Source: Acidimicrobiia bacterium UBA4744 (GTDB taxonomy: Bacteria > Actinomycetota > Acidimicrobiia > Spongiisociales > UBA4744). Taken from it: a DNA stretch of 18,395 nucleotides. The stretch is from contig DHIO01000033.1 in assembly GCA_002403855.1 (NCBI GenBank), positions 4,885 through 23,279 of the forward strand, written 5' to 3'. Positions 1 to 7,586 of this stretch are shown here, in pieces. The notes under the pieces were generated by a model. The model worked only from the letters and a program-made list of their open reading frames with translations. It was not told where the DNA came from and made no database searches. A program made the position numbers and the translations under genes. The stretch's first letter is position 1; the number at the start of each line of letters is the position of its first letter.

Positions 1-625
1 GCTTAGATTCGTCGTAGCAGGCACGGGGACCGGTACACGAGACGTTCCCTCGATACGTCTCAGGGGTCGGTATGTTTTCGGGTGAGGGGTCGCCGTAGAT
101 CTCACTGCTCGAAAAGAAGAGGAATCCTTCGGCGGCTTCACCCCGCTGTGCTTGTTGGCGGAATCGCGCGAGCAGGGATCGCAATCCGTTGATATTGGCG
201 TCCATGGTTTCGATCGGATGGGCGCGGTAGTAGATCGGCGAGGCAACTCCTGCCGCATGAATGATGTACTCGAACGGCTCCATACCGCCAGGCAACGGGC
301 TTCGGATGTCATGTTCGACAAGGTGCAGATCAGGACGTTCCGCCAAGCCTGCTATCCACTCGGGTACACCCCTGAAGTAGTTGTCGAGAACTGTCACGCG
401 AATCGGTGCCTTGCGACCGCGTCTGTCGTTCCAGTACAGAACGGCTTGGACCAGGTAATACCCAAGAAAGCCCGCTCCCCCGGTGATCAGCAGGCGTTTG
501 CCGGCCATCTGTCCGAGTTCGGTGGCGAGCGAGCGTGTGACGTAGGCGAGATCCGTCTCCAGCACGCCGGCAGCACTGGTTAGTGCCTCGTCTTTCTCTT
601 GACTGATTCGATCTCCGACAGTCAT
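1..625 (-). CDS. NAD-dependent epimerase/dehydratase, UDP-xylose-synthase-like (partial, C-terminus off left edge)
   Basis: The frame runs without a stop from an ATG at 625 to the left edge, giving about 208 residues of an extended SDR sugar-nucleotide enzyme. The dinucleotide-binding motif GGAGFLG lies near residues 48-54. It is followed by HAAGVASPIYYRAHPIET and by FFSSSEIYGD. The active-site motif GPRACYDESK (the YxxxK pair) ends at the window edge, and it resembles the CYDEGK motif of UDP-glucuronate decarboxylase. The N-terminus carries about 40 extra residues before the Rossmann fold. A strong ribosome site (GGAAGGGAG) precedes the ATG. The gene lies 16 bases behind the PIG-L gene and is almost certainly co-transcribed with it and the cytidylyltransferase. 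It likely makes or modifies a nucleotide sugar for the polysaccharide. The exact substrate cannot be read from the sequence, and the C-terminal substrate-binding half is missing here. Confidence 0.9.
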   Translation of the reverse strand, partial: MTVGDRISQEKDEALTSAAGVLETDLAYVTRSLATELGQMAGKRLLITGGAGFLGYYLVQAVLYWNDRRGRKAPIRVTVLDNYFRGVPEWIAGLAERPDLHLVEHDIRSPLPGGMEPFEYIIHAAGVASPIYYRAHPIETMDANINGLRSLLARFRQQAQRGEAAEGFLFFSSSEIYGDPSPENIPTPETYRGNVSCTGPRACYDESK

Positions 626-641
626 CAAGGCTCCCTTCCTA

Positions 642-1295
642 TCACGCCAGCACGAACTTGCGGCAATGGAAGGCCTCGGCGTAGCCATCAGGGGCTTTCG
701 ACTCGATGCCGCGTAGCTTCATGAGGGCATTGAAAGTCTCTTCGGCGAACCATTCTCGCGATCGCTGGCTCGGGAATGCCTGGAGGATCGTCTCGGTCTT
801 GCGATCGGCCAACTCCTTCGACATGTGAACAAAGACGTTCGGGCGACCAAGGTCACCGTCGTACTTGGGGATTTCGTACTCCAGGATCAGATGGTCGCGG
901 AAGGTATTGGCAGCCAGCTCGGCAACCGTTCGGTGGTCCTGGTGAGCATCTCCGCGCCAGGGAGCGAACACCAGATCCGGTGAAAGTGATTGACCCAATT
1001 CATCGAAGTACTCCTTGATTTGTGCTCCCGTGTAAGGGAAGTACCGCTCGCGGAACTGCTCCACTCTCACGAATGCCTTTCCTGCACCGCTTGTGAAGCG
1101 ACGAGCACTCTCCCGGGCCTCCATGTATCGCTCCTCACGGGCAGACAATACGACCCAGTCGATCCGGAGATCGGCTCGGCGCCCGAGAAGAGAGAGGATT
1201 GTCCCGCCACAGCCGATCTCGATGTCGTCACTGTGGGCGCCCAAACACAGAACGCTCGACACCGACGTCAGAAACGCTTCCCCCAGCTTCAGCAT
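642..1295 (-). CDS. PIG-L (LmbE-like) family deacetylase
   Basis: This 217-residue protein has the two zinc-binding signatures of the PIG-L family. The first is AHSDDIEIGCGG (residues 20-31), with Ser where Pro is usual in AHPDD. The second is the HQDH motif in PWRGDAHQDHRTVAE. Family members are zinc hydrolases that remove N-acetyl groups from GlcNAc-type sugars, for example in mycothiol or GPI-precursor synthesis, and many sit in polysaccharide loci. The length is usual for the family. Its ATG at 1295 follows a GGGA ribosome site and lies 39 bases behind the cytidylyltransferase gene; the epimerase gene starts 16 bases after its stop. The context points to deacetylation of a nucleotide sugar or lipid-linked sugar rather than of mycothiol precursors, but that is inference. 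Confidence 0.9.
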   Translation of the reverse strand: MLKLGEAFLTSVSSVLCLGAHSDDIEIGCGGTILSLLGRRADLRIDWVVLSAREERYMEARESARRFTSGAGKAFVRVEQFRERYFPYTGAQIKEYFDELGQSLSPDLVFAPWRGDAHQDHRTVAELAANTFRDHLILEYEIPKYDGDLGRPNVFVHMSKELADRKTETILQAFPSQRSREWFAEETFNALMKLRGIESKAPDGYAEAFHCRKFVLA

Positions 1296-1334
1296 TGGGC
1301 ATTCCCGTTCTGGCTGCTCAAGGACATCGCCGGG

Positions 1335-2159
1335 CTAGGCGGGATCGACAGTCGGCGATACGTCTGCGATGGCAACCCCGTCCGAGCGTTTCCACAGCTC
1401 CCAGGGGGCATCATCGAGTTCGTAGCGAGCCTCGAGGGCCTGGCGGTCCTTAAAAGTGTCCATTGCAGTCCAGAATCCATCGTACTTGTAGGCGATCAGT
1501 TGCTGCATCCGGATGAGGCGCTCGAAGGGCTGGAAAACCAGGTCCTCCTTTTCATGAAGGTACGAGAAGATGTCCTGCTTGAAGGCAAAAAAGCCACCGT
1601 TGACCCAGATGTCGGATTCGCTCAACGGATCAACTCTCGACACAATTCCGCCGTCTTCGATTGAGACGACGTGAAACGACTGCGTTGAGCGTACCGCCAG
1701 GAAGCTCGCCACCTTGTCTTTTTCCAGGAAGTGATCGATGTAGGTGGGAAGCCAGAGATTGGTGAGGCCGTCCGAGTAGTTAGCTAGAAACACTTCCTCC
1801 CCCCCCAAGTGATGCTCCACGGCTTTGAGGCGTTGACCAATGCTCGAGGTGACTCCGGTGTCGACGAAGGTGATCTTCCAGTCGTCGATGTCGCTGTTCA
1901 GGAGGTGGACCTCCCGGCCTCCATGGGAGAGGACGAAATCGTTCGAGAGGGCTTCGTTGTAGTTGAGGAAGTAGTTCTTGATGACCTCGCTTTTGTAGCC
2001 GAGGCAGAGAATGAACTCCCTGTGGCCGAAGTGGGCGTAGTACTTCATAATGTGCCACAGGATCGGGCGATGTCCGATTGTGACCATCGGCTTCGGGATC
2101 GCGTCGGAGTAGTCTCTGAGCCTCGTTCCCAGACCCCCGCAGAACAACACAACTTTCAT
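1335..2159 (-). CDS. Glucose-1-phosphate cytidylyltransferase-like (RfbF family) nucleotidyltransferase
   Basis: The 274-residue protein begins MKVVLFCGGLGTRL, the nucleotide-binding signature of sugar-1-phosphate nucleotidyltransferases. It continues with IPKPMVTIGHRPILWHIMK, which is close to RfbF. YSDG near residues 128-131 supplies the metal-binding Asp, and WVNGGFF near residues 187-193 matches the sugar-binding part of the fold. RfbF makes CDP-glucose from CTP and glucose-1-phosphate, the entry to CDP-3,6-dideoxyhexoses. The protein is about 17 residues longer than classical RfbF. The ATG at 2159 has a GGGAG ribosome site 7 bases upstream, and a fair promoter lies in the 68-base gap behind the flippase. 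It heads a three-gene unit with the PIG-L and epimerase genes. CTP specificity is assigned by family resemblance only; other NTPs are possible. Confidence 0.88.
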   Translation of the reverse strand: MKVVLFCGGLGTRLRDYSDAIPKPMVTIGHRPILWHIMKYYAHFGHREFILCLGYKSEVIKNYFLNYNEALSNDFVLSHGGREVHLLNSDIDDWKITFVDTGVTSSIGQRLKAVEHHLGGEEVFLANYSDGLTNLWLPTYIDHFLEKDKVASFLAVRSTQSFHVVSIEDGGIVSRVDPLSESDIWVNGGFFAFKQDIFSYLHEKEDLVFQPFERLIRMQQLIAYKYDGFWTAMDTFKDRQALEARYELDDAPWELWKRSDGVAIADVSPTVDPA

Positions 2160-2204
2160 GGTTGGGCTCCCAGCCTTCTCGTCCCTTCACAACACTTGCT
2201 ACTC

Positions 2205-2233
2205 ACACTACTCCACCACGGAGAGCGTCACAA
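2205..2233 (-). promoter_or_regulatory. Putative sigma-70 type promoter for the cytidylyltransferase operon
   Basis: On the minus strand TTGTGA (2233-2228) and TAGTGT (2210-2205) are separated by 17 bases, a good vegetative spacing, and lie 46 bases ahead of the ATG at 2159. The -35 element overlaps the stop codon of the upstream flippase gene. This would let the nucleotide-sugar cassette be expressed separately from the flippase/GT4 pair. It was identified by eye only. Confidence 0.4.
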
Positions 2234-3505
2234 AAGTGACTCAGGATGGTGTTCGGTGGTCGGGGCGCCGACCGCAGGTTCCCCACCGCCGCCGTAGATC
2301 CTATCGATGATCCGCCGGAAGGCGGGCCAGCGGATGAGGGCGCCGACCAGGCCGCCGACCGGCAGAGCAAAAGCGCCCAACACGCCCGCACTGCCCGCCA
2401 CGGCGGCCTGCGCTCCATTTGCGGCGATCTCGACCTTGGCCAGGGCCACTTGCCGCTGGGCCCCCATGATCTCGGCGCGGTACGGAAAGAGCAGGTTGTA
2501 GACCAGATTGCTCAAGATCGTCACGAGGAGCAGTCCTTCGACGACATAAGCGTTGGGCAGAAGGTCGACGAGGGGATTCCACCACCACTCGAACGCCACC
2601 ACGCCGGCGTAGGGGAGACCCACGAACAGCGAGAACGCCACGAAGACCCGCCGAAGGCGCCGGGCCGCTTGCAGGTTCGACGCTACGGCAGCCTCCATGG
2701 ACCGCGGCCCGAGCACGGCCAGCAAACCCACGCCGAATACCTGGAGGGGTCGGGCGACGACCCGGGCTCCTTCCACATACCCCAGGGCGGCGGTGCCGGC
2801 CAGCGCCTCGACGAGTGCTGCCGCGATGAACCCGGCTCCCGAAGTTGCCAGGCCGACGACCAGCAGCCACCTGCCGATGTTGAAGAGATCACGCTTGGGC
2901 GGCCGAATCTCTTCCGCCCGGCGGAATCGGGATGCCACCATGCCCGTACTCGTCGACACCACGTTGGCCAATGCCAGCGCGCCGAATGGGGCCCAGGCGT
3001 CACCGGCGTTTCTGATGATCAGCAAACCGCCCACCACTCCCAGGAACTGGACCAACGAGACCAGGGCGGCGAGCCAAGAGGTACCGGAGAGATGCAGCAG
3101 ACGACGGAGATGGTCCTGAATCGGAGATATGAAGGCTGTGATGGAGCACGACACTGCCAGGGCTGCGAGAGTACCGGCGTCCACCTCGTCGACGAGCGGC
3201 GCGGCGGCGACCAGCACGAGTAGCGCGGCCGGTAGCGCCACCGTGGCTCCGAAGCTCAGGCTGTTGCGCAGCAAACCGAGGCGCTCGGATCGCTCCACGT
3301 CCAAGACCCAGATTTCGGAGGGGACGAACACGAGCTGGCGGGGGAACTCCGTGGCAAAGAGGAAGGCAGCGAAGAAGAGGGCGTAGGCGCCCAGGGTTTG
3401 AGCGTCGAAGACCCGGACGGCGAAGAGGCCCATCACGAAGGTCGCCAGCGAGGCAAAACCGGCGTCCACCTGCCCGGCGGTCACGGTGCGGAGAAGCCCT
3501 CTCAT
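2228..3505 (-). CDS. Polysaccharide flippase, Wzx-like (MOP superfamily) membrane protein
   Basis: This protein of about 425 residues has many hydrophobic helices spread along its length, for example ASLATFVMGLFAV near 18-30, ALPAALLVLVAAA near 90-102, VSLVQFLGVVGGLLII, WLLVVGLATSGAGFIAAALV and VEGLLLVTILSNLVYNLLF. A conserved-looking RPLQVFGVGLLAVLGPR stretch lies in the second half. This pattern fits oligosaccharide flippases of the MOP superfamily, which move undecaprenyl-diphosphate-linked repeat units across the membrane. The ATG at 3505 overlaps the TGA of the upstream glycosyltransferase as ATGA, indicating translational coupling. The frame stays open for 65 codons further upstream, but that part is Arg-rich antisense-like sequence inside the GT4 gene and was excluded. 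The protein is slightly short for Wzx. Assignment rests on topology and context rather than on a diagnostic motif. Confidence 0.8.
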   Translation of the reverse strand: MRGLLRTVTAGQVDAGFASLATFVMGLFAVRVFDAQTLGAYALFFAAFLFATEFPRQLVFVPSEIWVLDVERSERLGLLRNSLSFGATVALPAALLVLVAAAPLVDEVDAGTLAALAVSCSITAFISPIQDHLRRLLHLSGTSWLAALVSLVQFLGVVGGLLIIRNAGDAWAPFGALALANVVSTSTGMVASRFRRAEEIRPPKRDLFNIGRWLLVVGLATSGAGFIAAALVEALAGTAALGYVEGARVVARPLQVFGVGLLAVLGPRSMEAAVASNLQAARRLRRVFVAFSLFVGLPYAGVVAFEWWWNPLVDLLPNAYVVEGLLLVTILSNLVYNLLFPYRAEIMGAQRQVALAKVEIAANGAQAAVAGSAGVLGAFALPVGGLVGALIRWPAFRRIIDRIYGGGGEPAVGAPTTEHHPESLL

Positions 3506-4707
3506 CCGGGATCGTTCCGCATGGTCGCGGCTCTCTCGTAGGCGGCGAGGATCTCCTCCTCGAAGGACTCTTGCGGCAGGAGACGACTGGAAGCCACTGG
3601 AGGAGGGGACTGCAAGCATCGGTCGATGGCGGCGGCCAGGGCGGCCGCCGTGCGGCGGGGCGTGGTCGGGGAAACGGTGACGGCCGCGCCTTCGTCCCAC
3701 TTGCCGGCCAGAACGGCAGGTCCGCCCCAGTCGAGGGAGACGACCGGTGTGCCCAGGGTGAGTGCTTCGGCTATGGCCAGCCCGGCTTCATCGTGCAGCG
3801 AAGGGTGCAGCAGTACTCCCGCCGTTGCCACCCGGTCGAGGAGGTCTTGGCGGGGAACCCTCCCGGCCAGCTCTACCCGGTCTCCGAGCCCCCACCGACG
3901 CGCCAGTCGTTCTACCCGCCCGGAGTCCGGTCCGGCTCCGAAGAAGGTCAACGTGGCTTCGTGATGCCGCACGTACCGGAATGCCCGCAAAGCGAGGACG
4001 GGTGCTTTCCACGGAACCAACCTGCCTACCACCACTACGGCGGCGGATCGTTCCCCCTTTCCCAGTGCGACGTTGGAAGCCACGGAGGTGGCATTGGAGA
4101 CGACGCGGATCGGTGAGGATGTGCGAATCCGTCGAGCGGTTTCGCCGTTCTGCACCAGTACAACCGTCGCCCGTCCTGCCGCGCGGCGCACACGGGGAGA
4201 GAGAGCCGCGATCCGCCGAATGGCCGACCTCACGAGTTCTTCGGCGGCGCCGCGCAGACCGAGCTCCGGGATCAGACCGACGGGAGTCTCGACTCCGCCC
4301 CCGACCGGGCCCCACACGAACGGCCCATCGAACGATGCGACTCCGGCGTGGGTCCAGTAACTCGCGAACGTCACATGGTGGGCGAGGTCGAAACCCACCT
4401 CTGCGTCGAGTTCGGCTGCCCGATGGGCGGCCCGCCGTTGCCAGAGGTCGTAGTACCAGTGGAGCCCCACACGACCCAATGCTTTCTTGATCTTCAGCGG
4501 ATAGCCGTGCACATCCAGACCAACGAGATGGATCTTTCCCTCGAGCGGATGACCTGCCAGGAAACTGGCCAGCGAAGGGAGGTTGTTTTCTCTGGTCAGC
4601 ACCCACACCTCGTGTTGGGCGGCTGCCGCCAGCATTGCCCGGAAGCCCACTTCGGGCTCGGATCCCCGGCCCGGCTCACACGCGTAGGCAGACAGCAACA
4701 CTTTCAC
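3502..4707 (-). CDS. Glycosyltransferase family 4 (GT-B fold)
   Basis: The 401-residue protein begins with GTG and MKVLLSAYACEPGRGSEPE, a typical N-terminus of GT4 enzymes acting on lipid-linked sugars. The C-terminal nucleotide-binding half shows VVGRLVPWKAP, FGAGPDSGRVERLARR, LLHPSLHDEAGLAIAEALTLG (the E-x7-E signature) and TPVVSLDWGGP. Such enzymes add a sugar from a nucleotide donor, with retention of configuration, to the growing polyprenyl-linked chain on the cytoplasmic side. The GTG at 4707 has GAGGT at good spacing, and no better start is nearby. Its TGA overlaps the flippase ATG by four bases, so the two products are probably made in step. Donor and acceptor sugars are unknown. Confidence 0.92.
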   Translation of the reverse strand: MKVLLSAYACEPGRGSEPEVGFRAMLAAAAQHEVWVLTRENNLPSLASFLAGHPLEGKIHLVGLDVHGYPLKIKKALGRVGLHWYYDLWQRRAAHRAAELDAEVGFDLAHHVTFASYWTHAGVASFDGPFVWGPVGGGVETPVGLIPELGLRGAAEELVRSAIRRIAALSPRVRRAAGRATVVLVQNGETARRIRTSSPIRVVSNATSVASNVALGKGERSAAVVVVGRLVPWKAPVLALRAFRYVRHHEATLTFFGAGPDSGRVERLARRWGLGDRVELAGRVPRQDLLDRVATAGVLLHPSLHDEAGLAIAEALTLGTPVVSLDWGGPAVLAGKWDEGAAVTVSPTTPRRTAAALAAAIDRCLQSPPPVASSRLLPQESFEEEILAAYERAATMRNDPG

Positions 4708-4749
4708 CGGCTACCTCGCTTCGACCAACGGCAAGATTCTCCGAGCAGG

Positions 4750-4767
4750 CGGAACCGAGAGGTTCCG
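4750..4767. other. Perfect 7-bp hairpin between the nucleotidyltransferase-like and GT4 genes
   Basis: CGGAACC, a 4-base GAGA loop (TCTC on the minus strand) and GGTTCCG form a perfect stem-loop. It sits in the 91-base gap after the stop of the nucleotidyltransferase-fold gene and before the GT4 start. There is no T-tract on either side, so it is not a textbook intrinsic terminator. It could be an mRNA-processing or attenuation structure that separates the kinase triad from the GT4/flippase pair. Confidence 0.4.
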
Positions 4768-4798
4768 ACGGCACAGCTACCGGTCGCATGCCGCGCCC

Positions 4799-5806
4799 TC
4801 ACAGACCGAGCCTGCTCTCCATGGTGGCCACGACCTCCTCGCCGACTGTGCTGAGATCACGGCCGTCGGTGGAGATCGACACGTCGGGAGAGATGAGAGG
4901 CGTTGCGACGCCCCAACTCACGTGCAATCCGGCTCGCCAGCGCACCGGGGCGACGTCTGCGACCCACCAGCGCGCTTGCGCCGGGCGACCGGCGGGCCGG
5001 GCCGAAGCCGTTCCTCGGAGGAGGAACCTCCCGAAGCGGGCGGCCAGCGCCCGGGATTGTTGATCGGCCCCCTCGCCTTCGAGCTCCGCCCAGCAACCGA
5101 TCGGATGGAACACTCGGCGCCCCAGCCGTTGGGTGGCGAGGGCCCAGTAGGCGGGTGAACGTCGGCGACCCTGAGAGGATCGCTCTCGGACCATGGCCAG
5201 GACGTCTGTTTTGGCCGGGTCGGACAGGGTGGTACGCACCGCCTCATCGAACGCGGCCGCGGGCAACGATTGTGCCTGCTCGACCAGCTCGGCGAGCCTC
5301 AGCCGGTCACCCTTCACCTGCCGTTTGCGGATGAGGTAGGCAAGCTCGCCGTGCGGATCGGCGCAGGGCCAGCGTTCGCCTTGCTGGGCTGCACCTATCA
5401 CGGCCTCGGTCCGCACTCCGTACTTGCCGTGGCCTTCCGGATCGAAGAGAAGGTCGAGTTGCACGCCGTCATGGGCGTCGCCGGTCGAGAGGAACACCGT
5501 GGCGGTGCCCCCGACGTCGTACTCCCACACGACTACCGGGTGCAACCCCGCCTCGTGCAGCCGGCCGACGCTTCGGGTGAGTAGCCGCCGGGGCGGCTCA
5601 CCCACGGCCATATCGACATCGGAGGCAACGTCGCCCGAGAGGAGATCTGCCTCGCGGTGAAGGAGGGCAAATGCGACACCCGACTCCATCAAGGAGTCAA
5701 CGGCAGCCCGAGCGAGTGGAGCGCTGGTGGTGCTGATGGGATCTCTCCTTCCGAACGACGCGAGAGCGTAACACGGCGCTCCGAGGGGCCGGCTCTCATG
5801 GCTCAC
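4799..5806 (-). CDS. Nucleotidyltransferase-fold protein of the kinase triad, function unknown
   Basis: In the frame starting at GTG 5806, residues 40-130 look like a small nucleotidyltransferase domain. SDVDMAV (62-68) would give the two metal-binding Asp residues, and VQLDLLFD (115-122) the third acidic position. The middle (150-230) is charged and helical. The last 100 residues contain FHPIGCWAELEGEGADQQS, where P-loop kinases fused to such domains would have their Walker A motif; here the Lys is absent. It is the last gene of a tight three-gene unit, 12 bases after the APH-like kinase gene. The start is uncertain: GTG 5806 has no ribosome site, while a strong GGAAGGAGA lies inside the frame ahead of an ATC codon at 5737. 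Toxin and resistance nucleotidyltransferases share the fold, but the context favours a polysaccharide-related role. Confidence 0.75.
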   Translation of the reverse strand: MSHESRPLGAPCYALASFGRRDPISTTSAPLARAAVDSLMESGVAFALLHREADLLSGDVASDVDMAVGEPPRRLLTRSVGRLHEAGLHPVVVWEYDVGGTATVFLSTGDAHDGVQLDLLFDPEGHGKYGVRTEAVIGAAQQGERWPCADPHGELAYLIRKRQVKGDRLRLAELVEQAQSLPAAAFDEAVRTTLSDPAKTDVLAMVRERSSQGRRRSPAYWALATQRLGRRVFHPIGCWAELEGEGADQQSRALAARFGRFLLRGTASARPAGRPAQARWWVADVAPVRWRAGLHVSWGVATPLISPDVSISTDGRDLSTVGEEVVATMESRLGL

Positions 5807-5818
5807 CGGGACGGCCGG

Positions 5819-6727
5819 TTACTCCGACCGGCTCCGGTTCTCCATCTCCTGGAGAGCGGCTCTGACCGGGTTTCCCAGACGGTGACGTTCGCGCTGGTCA
5901 CCGGTCCGCTCGGCAAAGAGATCCATCCAGTAGTGGATCGCCTCCTGGTGGCCGTTCGAGAGTGGTCCGGTTGTGCGAAATGCAGACTCCGTGGCGCGGT
6001 AGAAGACCTCGTCCGCTCCGGGTGGGCCCCACCCCGCCTCTTCCCAGTCGATGAGGGCCAGCCCCCGGTGGGGGATCGCTCGCAGGTTCCAGGGGGTGAA
6101 GTCCCCATGCACCGGGCGCCAGTGGTCGGGAAGGCCTTCGTCCTTGGCCAGCTCACCGAGCGCTGCTTGGATCTCATCGATGATCAACGGCAGAGGAGGA
6201 TCCTTCGGCGGCCGGTGAGGAATGGCCGGCAACGCCTCAACGGCCATGTACGACCATCCGGCCACCCGGCCTGATGCTAGGACCCGAGGCGCGAAGAACG
6301 ACCGAGGTGCGGCCTGCTCGACCATGCGCAGAGCCTGCTCCTCGGTGCCCAGCCGCGATTGGTCAGTTCTCTGGACCTTGACGAATCCCAGGGTGGTGTC
6401 GCCGCTCATCAGCAGCGTCCCGAAGCCCGACCGGCTTGCCTGCTGTCGGCCGTGCACCACTGCCGTATCGAAGTCGCCCAGGTGCTCTTTCCACTCTCCG
6501 GAGAGCTCGCGCCAATCGTCCGGATCGATCGGCCGATCGGGTCCCGTCTTCCGTCCCGGCAACGCCCAGGCTCCGAGGATCCGGACGCCCCACCAGATGG
6601 CGTTTTGGGCGAGCAACGGACCCCGCCGGCAAGCCGAGTACAGGGAGACTCCGGCGAGAGCGCTGGCCCGCGAGGTCAGCGGAACGGAGATGTGGTTCAA
6701 TCCGGGCGGGAACGAGCGTTGGGTCAC
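5819..6727 (-). CDS. Aminoglycoside-phosphotransferase/choline-kinase-like kinase
   Basis: The 302-residue protein has the protein-kinase-like fold signatures of the APH family: FVKV (115-118) with the ATP-binding Lys; HGDFTPWNL (207-215) with the catalytic Asp209 and metal-binding Asn214; and LIDWEEAGWGPPGADE (225-240) with the second metal Asp227. The first 60 residues are a separate, partly hydrophobic extension containing WWGVRILGAWALPGR. The GTG start at 6727 overlaps the stop of the P-loop kinase gene (GTGA), so the two are translationally coupled. Members of this fold phosphorylate sugars, choline or other small alcohols. Placement in a polysaccharide locus suggests a sugar, polyol or glycan substrate rather than an antibiotic. 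The real substrate is unknown. Confidence 0.85.
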   Translation of the reverse strand: MTQRSFPPGLNHISVPLTSRASALAGVSLYSACRRGPLLAQNAIWWGVRILGAWALPGRKTGPDRPIDPDDWRELSGEWKEHLGDFDTAVVHGRQQASRSGFGTLLMSGDTTLGFVKVQRTDQSRLGTEEQALRMVEQAAPRSFFAPRVLASGRVAGWSYMAVEALPAIPHRPPKDPPLPLIIDEIQAALGELAKDEGLPDHWRPVHGDFTPWNLRAIPHRGLALIDWEEAGWGPPGADEVFYRATESAFRTTGPLSNGHQEAIHYWMDLFAERTGDQRERHRLGNPVRAALQEMENRSRSE

Positions 6728-7404
6728 TTCAGCTCCTCGAGCACCAGCGATGCTATTGCCTCCGGGTCCCCGATTGCATCCATATCACGCCGTCGCCGGC
6801 TCGGGATGCGTCTCCAACGATCGAGTTCGAGGGTGATCGCTTCCTCCGAGAGTTCCTGTTTGCGCGCCCTGATCACCGCCGGGGGTGCGGTCAGATTCAC
6901 GATGAGGTCCGGCTGCGGCAGCAGGCGAACCGCCAGGCGCGCCAGAGCCTCGGGCCCGAAGAATCGTAGCGCCAGAGGCTGGGCCACGTACCCGTATGCC
7001 CACCGGTCGGCGACCACCAGCGCACCCCGTCGGACGGCCGGACTCACGGTCGCAACATAACCTGCCCAGAACCGTGCCGTGTTCCGGAGCAGGCGCAGCC
7101 AGCCCAGCAGGACGGAGCCACCCGGTTCACCTTTGCCCGGCGGGGCGGCGCTGTGCTGGGGCGGTGCACTCTGCAGAGGACCATGCAGCGGTGGACGGAA
7201 GTGGAAATACCCCGTCGGCCCTTCGAAGCGTTCGATGAGCTTCCTGGCCACCGTCGTCTTGCCGACTCCGTCCGGTCCCACGATGACGACAAACGAGCCG
7301 CCGCCCCGGCGGCGACGAGGGGATCCGATCTTCATGTGTCCGTCCATGTGCGTCTTTCGCTTCAGTATGACCGTACGGAGAGGCGAATAGACCGATTGAC
7401 CCAT
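6724..7404 (-). CDS. P-loop kinase, thymidylate-kinase-like
   Basis: A Walker A motif GPDGVGKTT lies at residues 43-51 and a DRW motif at 133-135, matching the DR(Y/H/W) of thymidylate kinases. PDLIVNLTAPPAVIRARKQELS follows (166-187), where the lid and base-binding Arg region is expected. At about 226 residues it is near the size of thymidylate kinase, but the 30-residue Arg-rich N-terminus and the Pro-rich stretch after the P-loop are unusual. Thymidylate-kinase-like proteins of surface-polysaccharide loci form a divergent group whose substrates are largely undetermined. ATG 7404 was chosen because AGGGTGG precedes it; GTG 7410, ATG 7347 and ATG 7335 are alternatives. The gene leads the triad and its stop overlaps the next start as GTGA. 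It is transcribed divergently from the epimerase gene at 7587. Confidence 0.82.
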   Translation of the reverse strand: MGQSVYSPLRTVILKRKTHMDGHMKIGSPRRRRGGGSFVVIVGPDGVGKTTVARKLIERFEGPTGYFHFRPPLHGPLQSAPPQHSAAPPGKGEPGGSVLLGWLRLLRNTARFWAGYVATVSPAVRRGALVVADRWAYGYVAQPLALRFFGPEALARLAVRLLPQPDLIVNLTAPPAVIRARKQELSEEAITLELDRWRRIPSRRRRDMDAIGDPEAIASLVLEELK

Positions 7405-7405
7405 T

Positions 7406-7420
7406 GCCACCCTGGGTGGC
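7406..7420. promoter_or_regulatory. 15-bp perfect palindrome at the kinase-triad start, candidate operator
   Basis: GCCACCC-T-GGGTGGC is a perfect inverted repeat overlapping the probable ribosome site of the P-loop kinase. It lies in the 182-base divergent region between the triad and the epimerase/GT26 pair. A nearly identical sequence, CTTGGCCACCCAGNGTGGC in shared form, recurs at 14990-15008 upstream of the initiating sugar transferase. This suggests a common DNA-binding regulator or a conserved mRNA hairpin. The rest of the divergent gap shows no convincing promoter pair. Confidence 0.4.
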
Positions 7421-7586
7421 CAAGACTACACTGGTCCCGAAACGACGCGGAAGTGCTGGGAGGCATGCACCGACGGCTGGGAAGACCCATTGCGGGTATC
7501 GCACCGATATACCGCCGTTCGTCCCGTACCACCTCGGTCTCACCCTTCCGGCCTTTCGAACCTAGTGCCAGGAACGGGGTAGCAGA

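Noticed and set aside
2246..3223. 325-codon plus-strand frame over the flippase gene
   Set aside because: Rich in Asp, Gln, His and Arg as expected for the complement of a membrane-protein gene; no motif.
3506..3700. N-terminal extension of the flippase frame
   Set aside because: Lies entirely inside the GT4 gene and is Arg/His-rich; the ATGA overlap at 3502-3505 gives a better start.
5819..6727. APH-like gene as an antibiotic-resistance gene
   Set aside because: The fold is shared with many sugar and choline kinases, and its operon and locus are those of polysaccharide synthesis.
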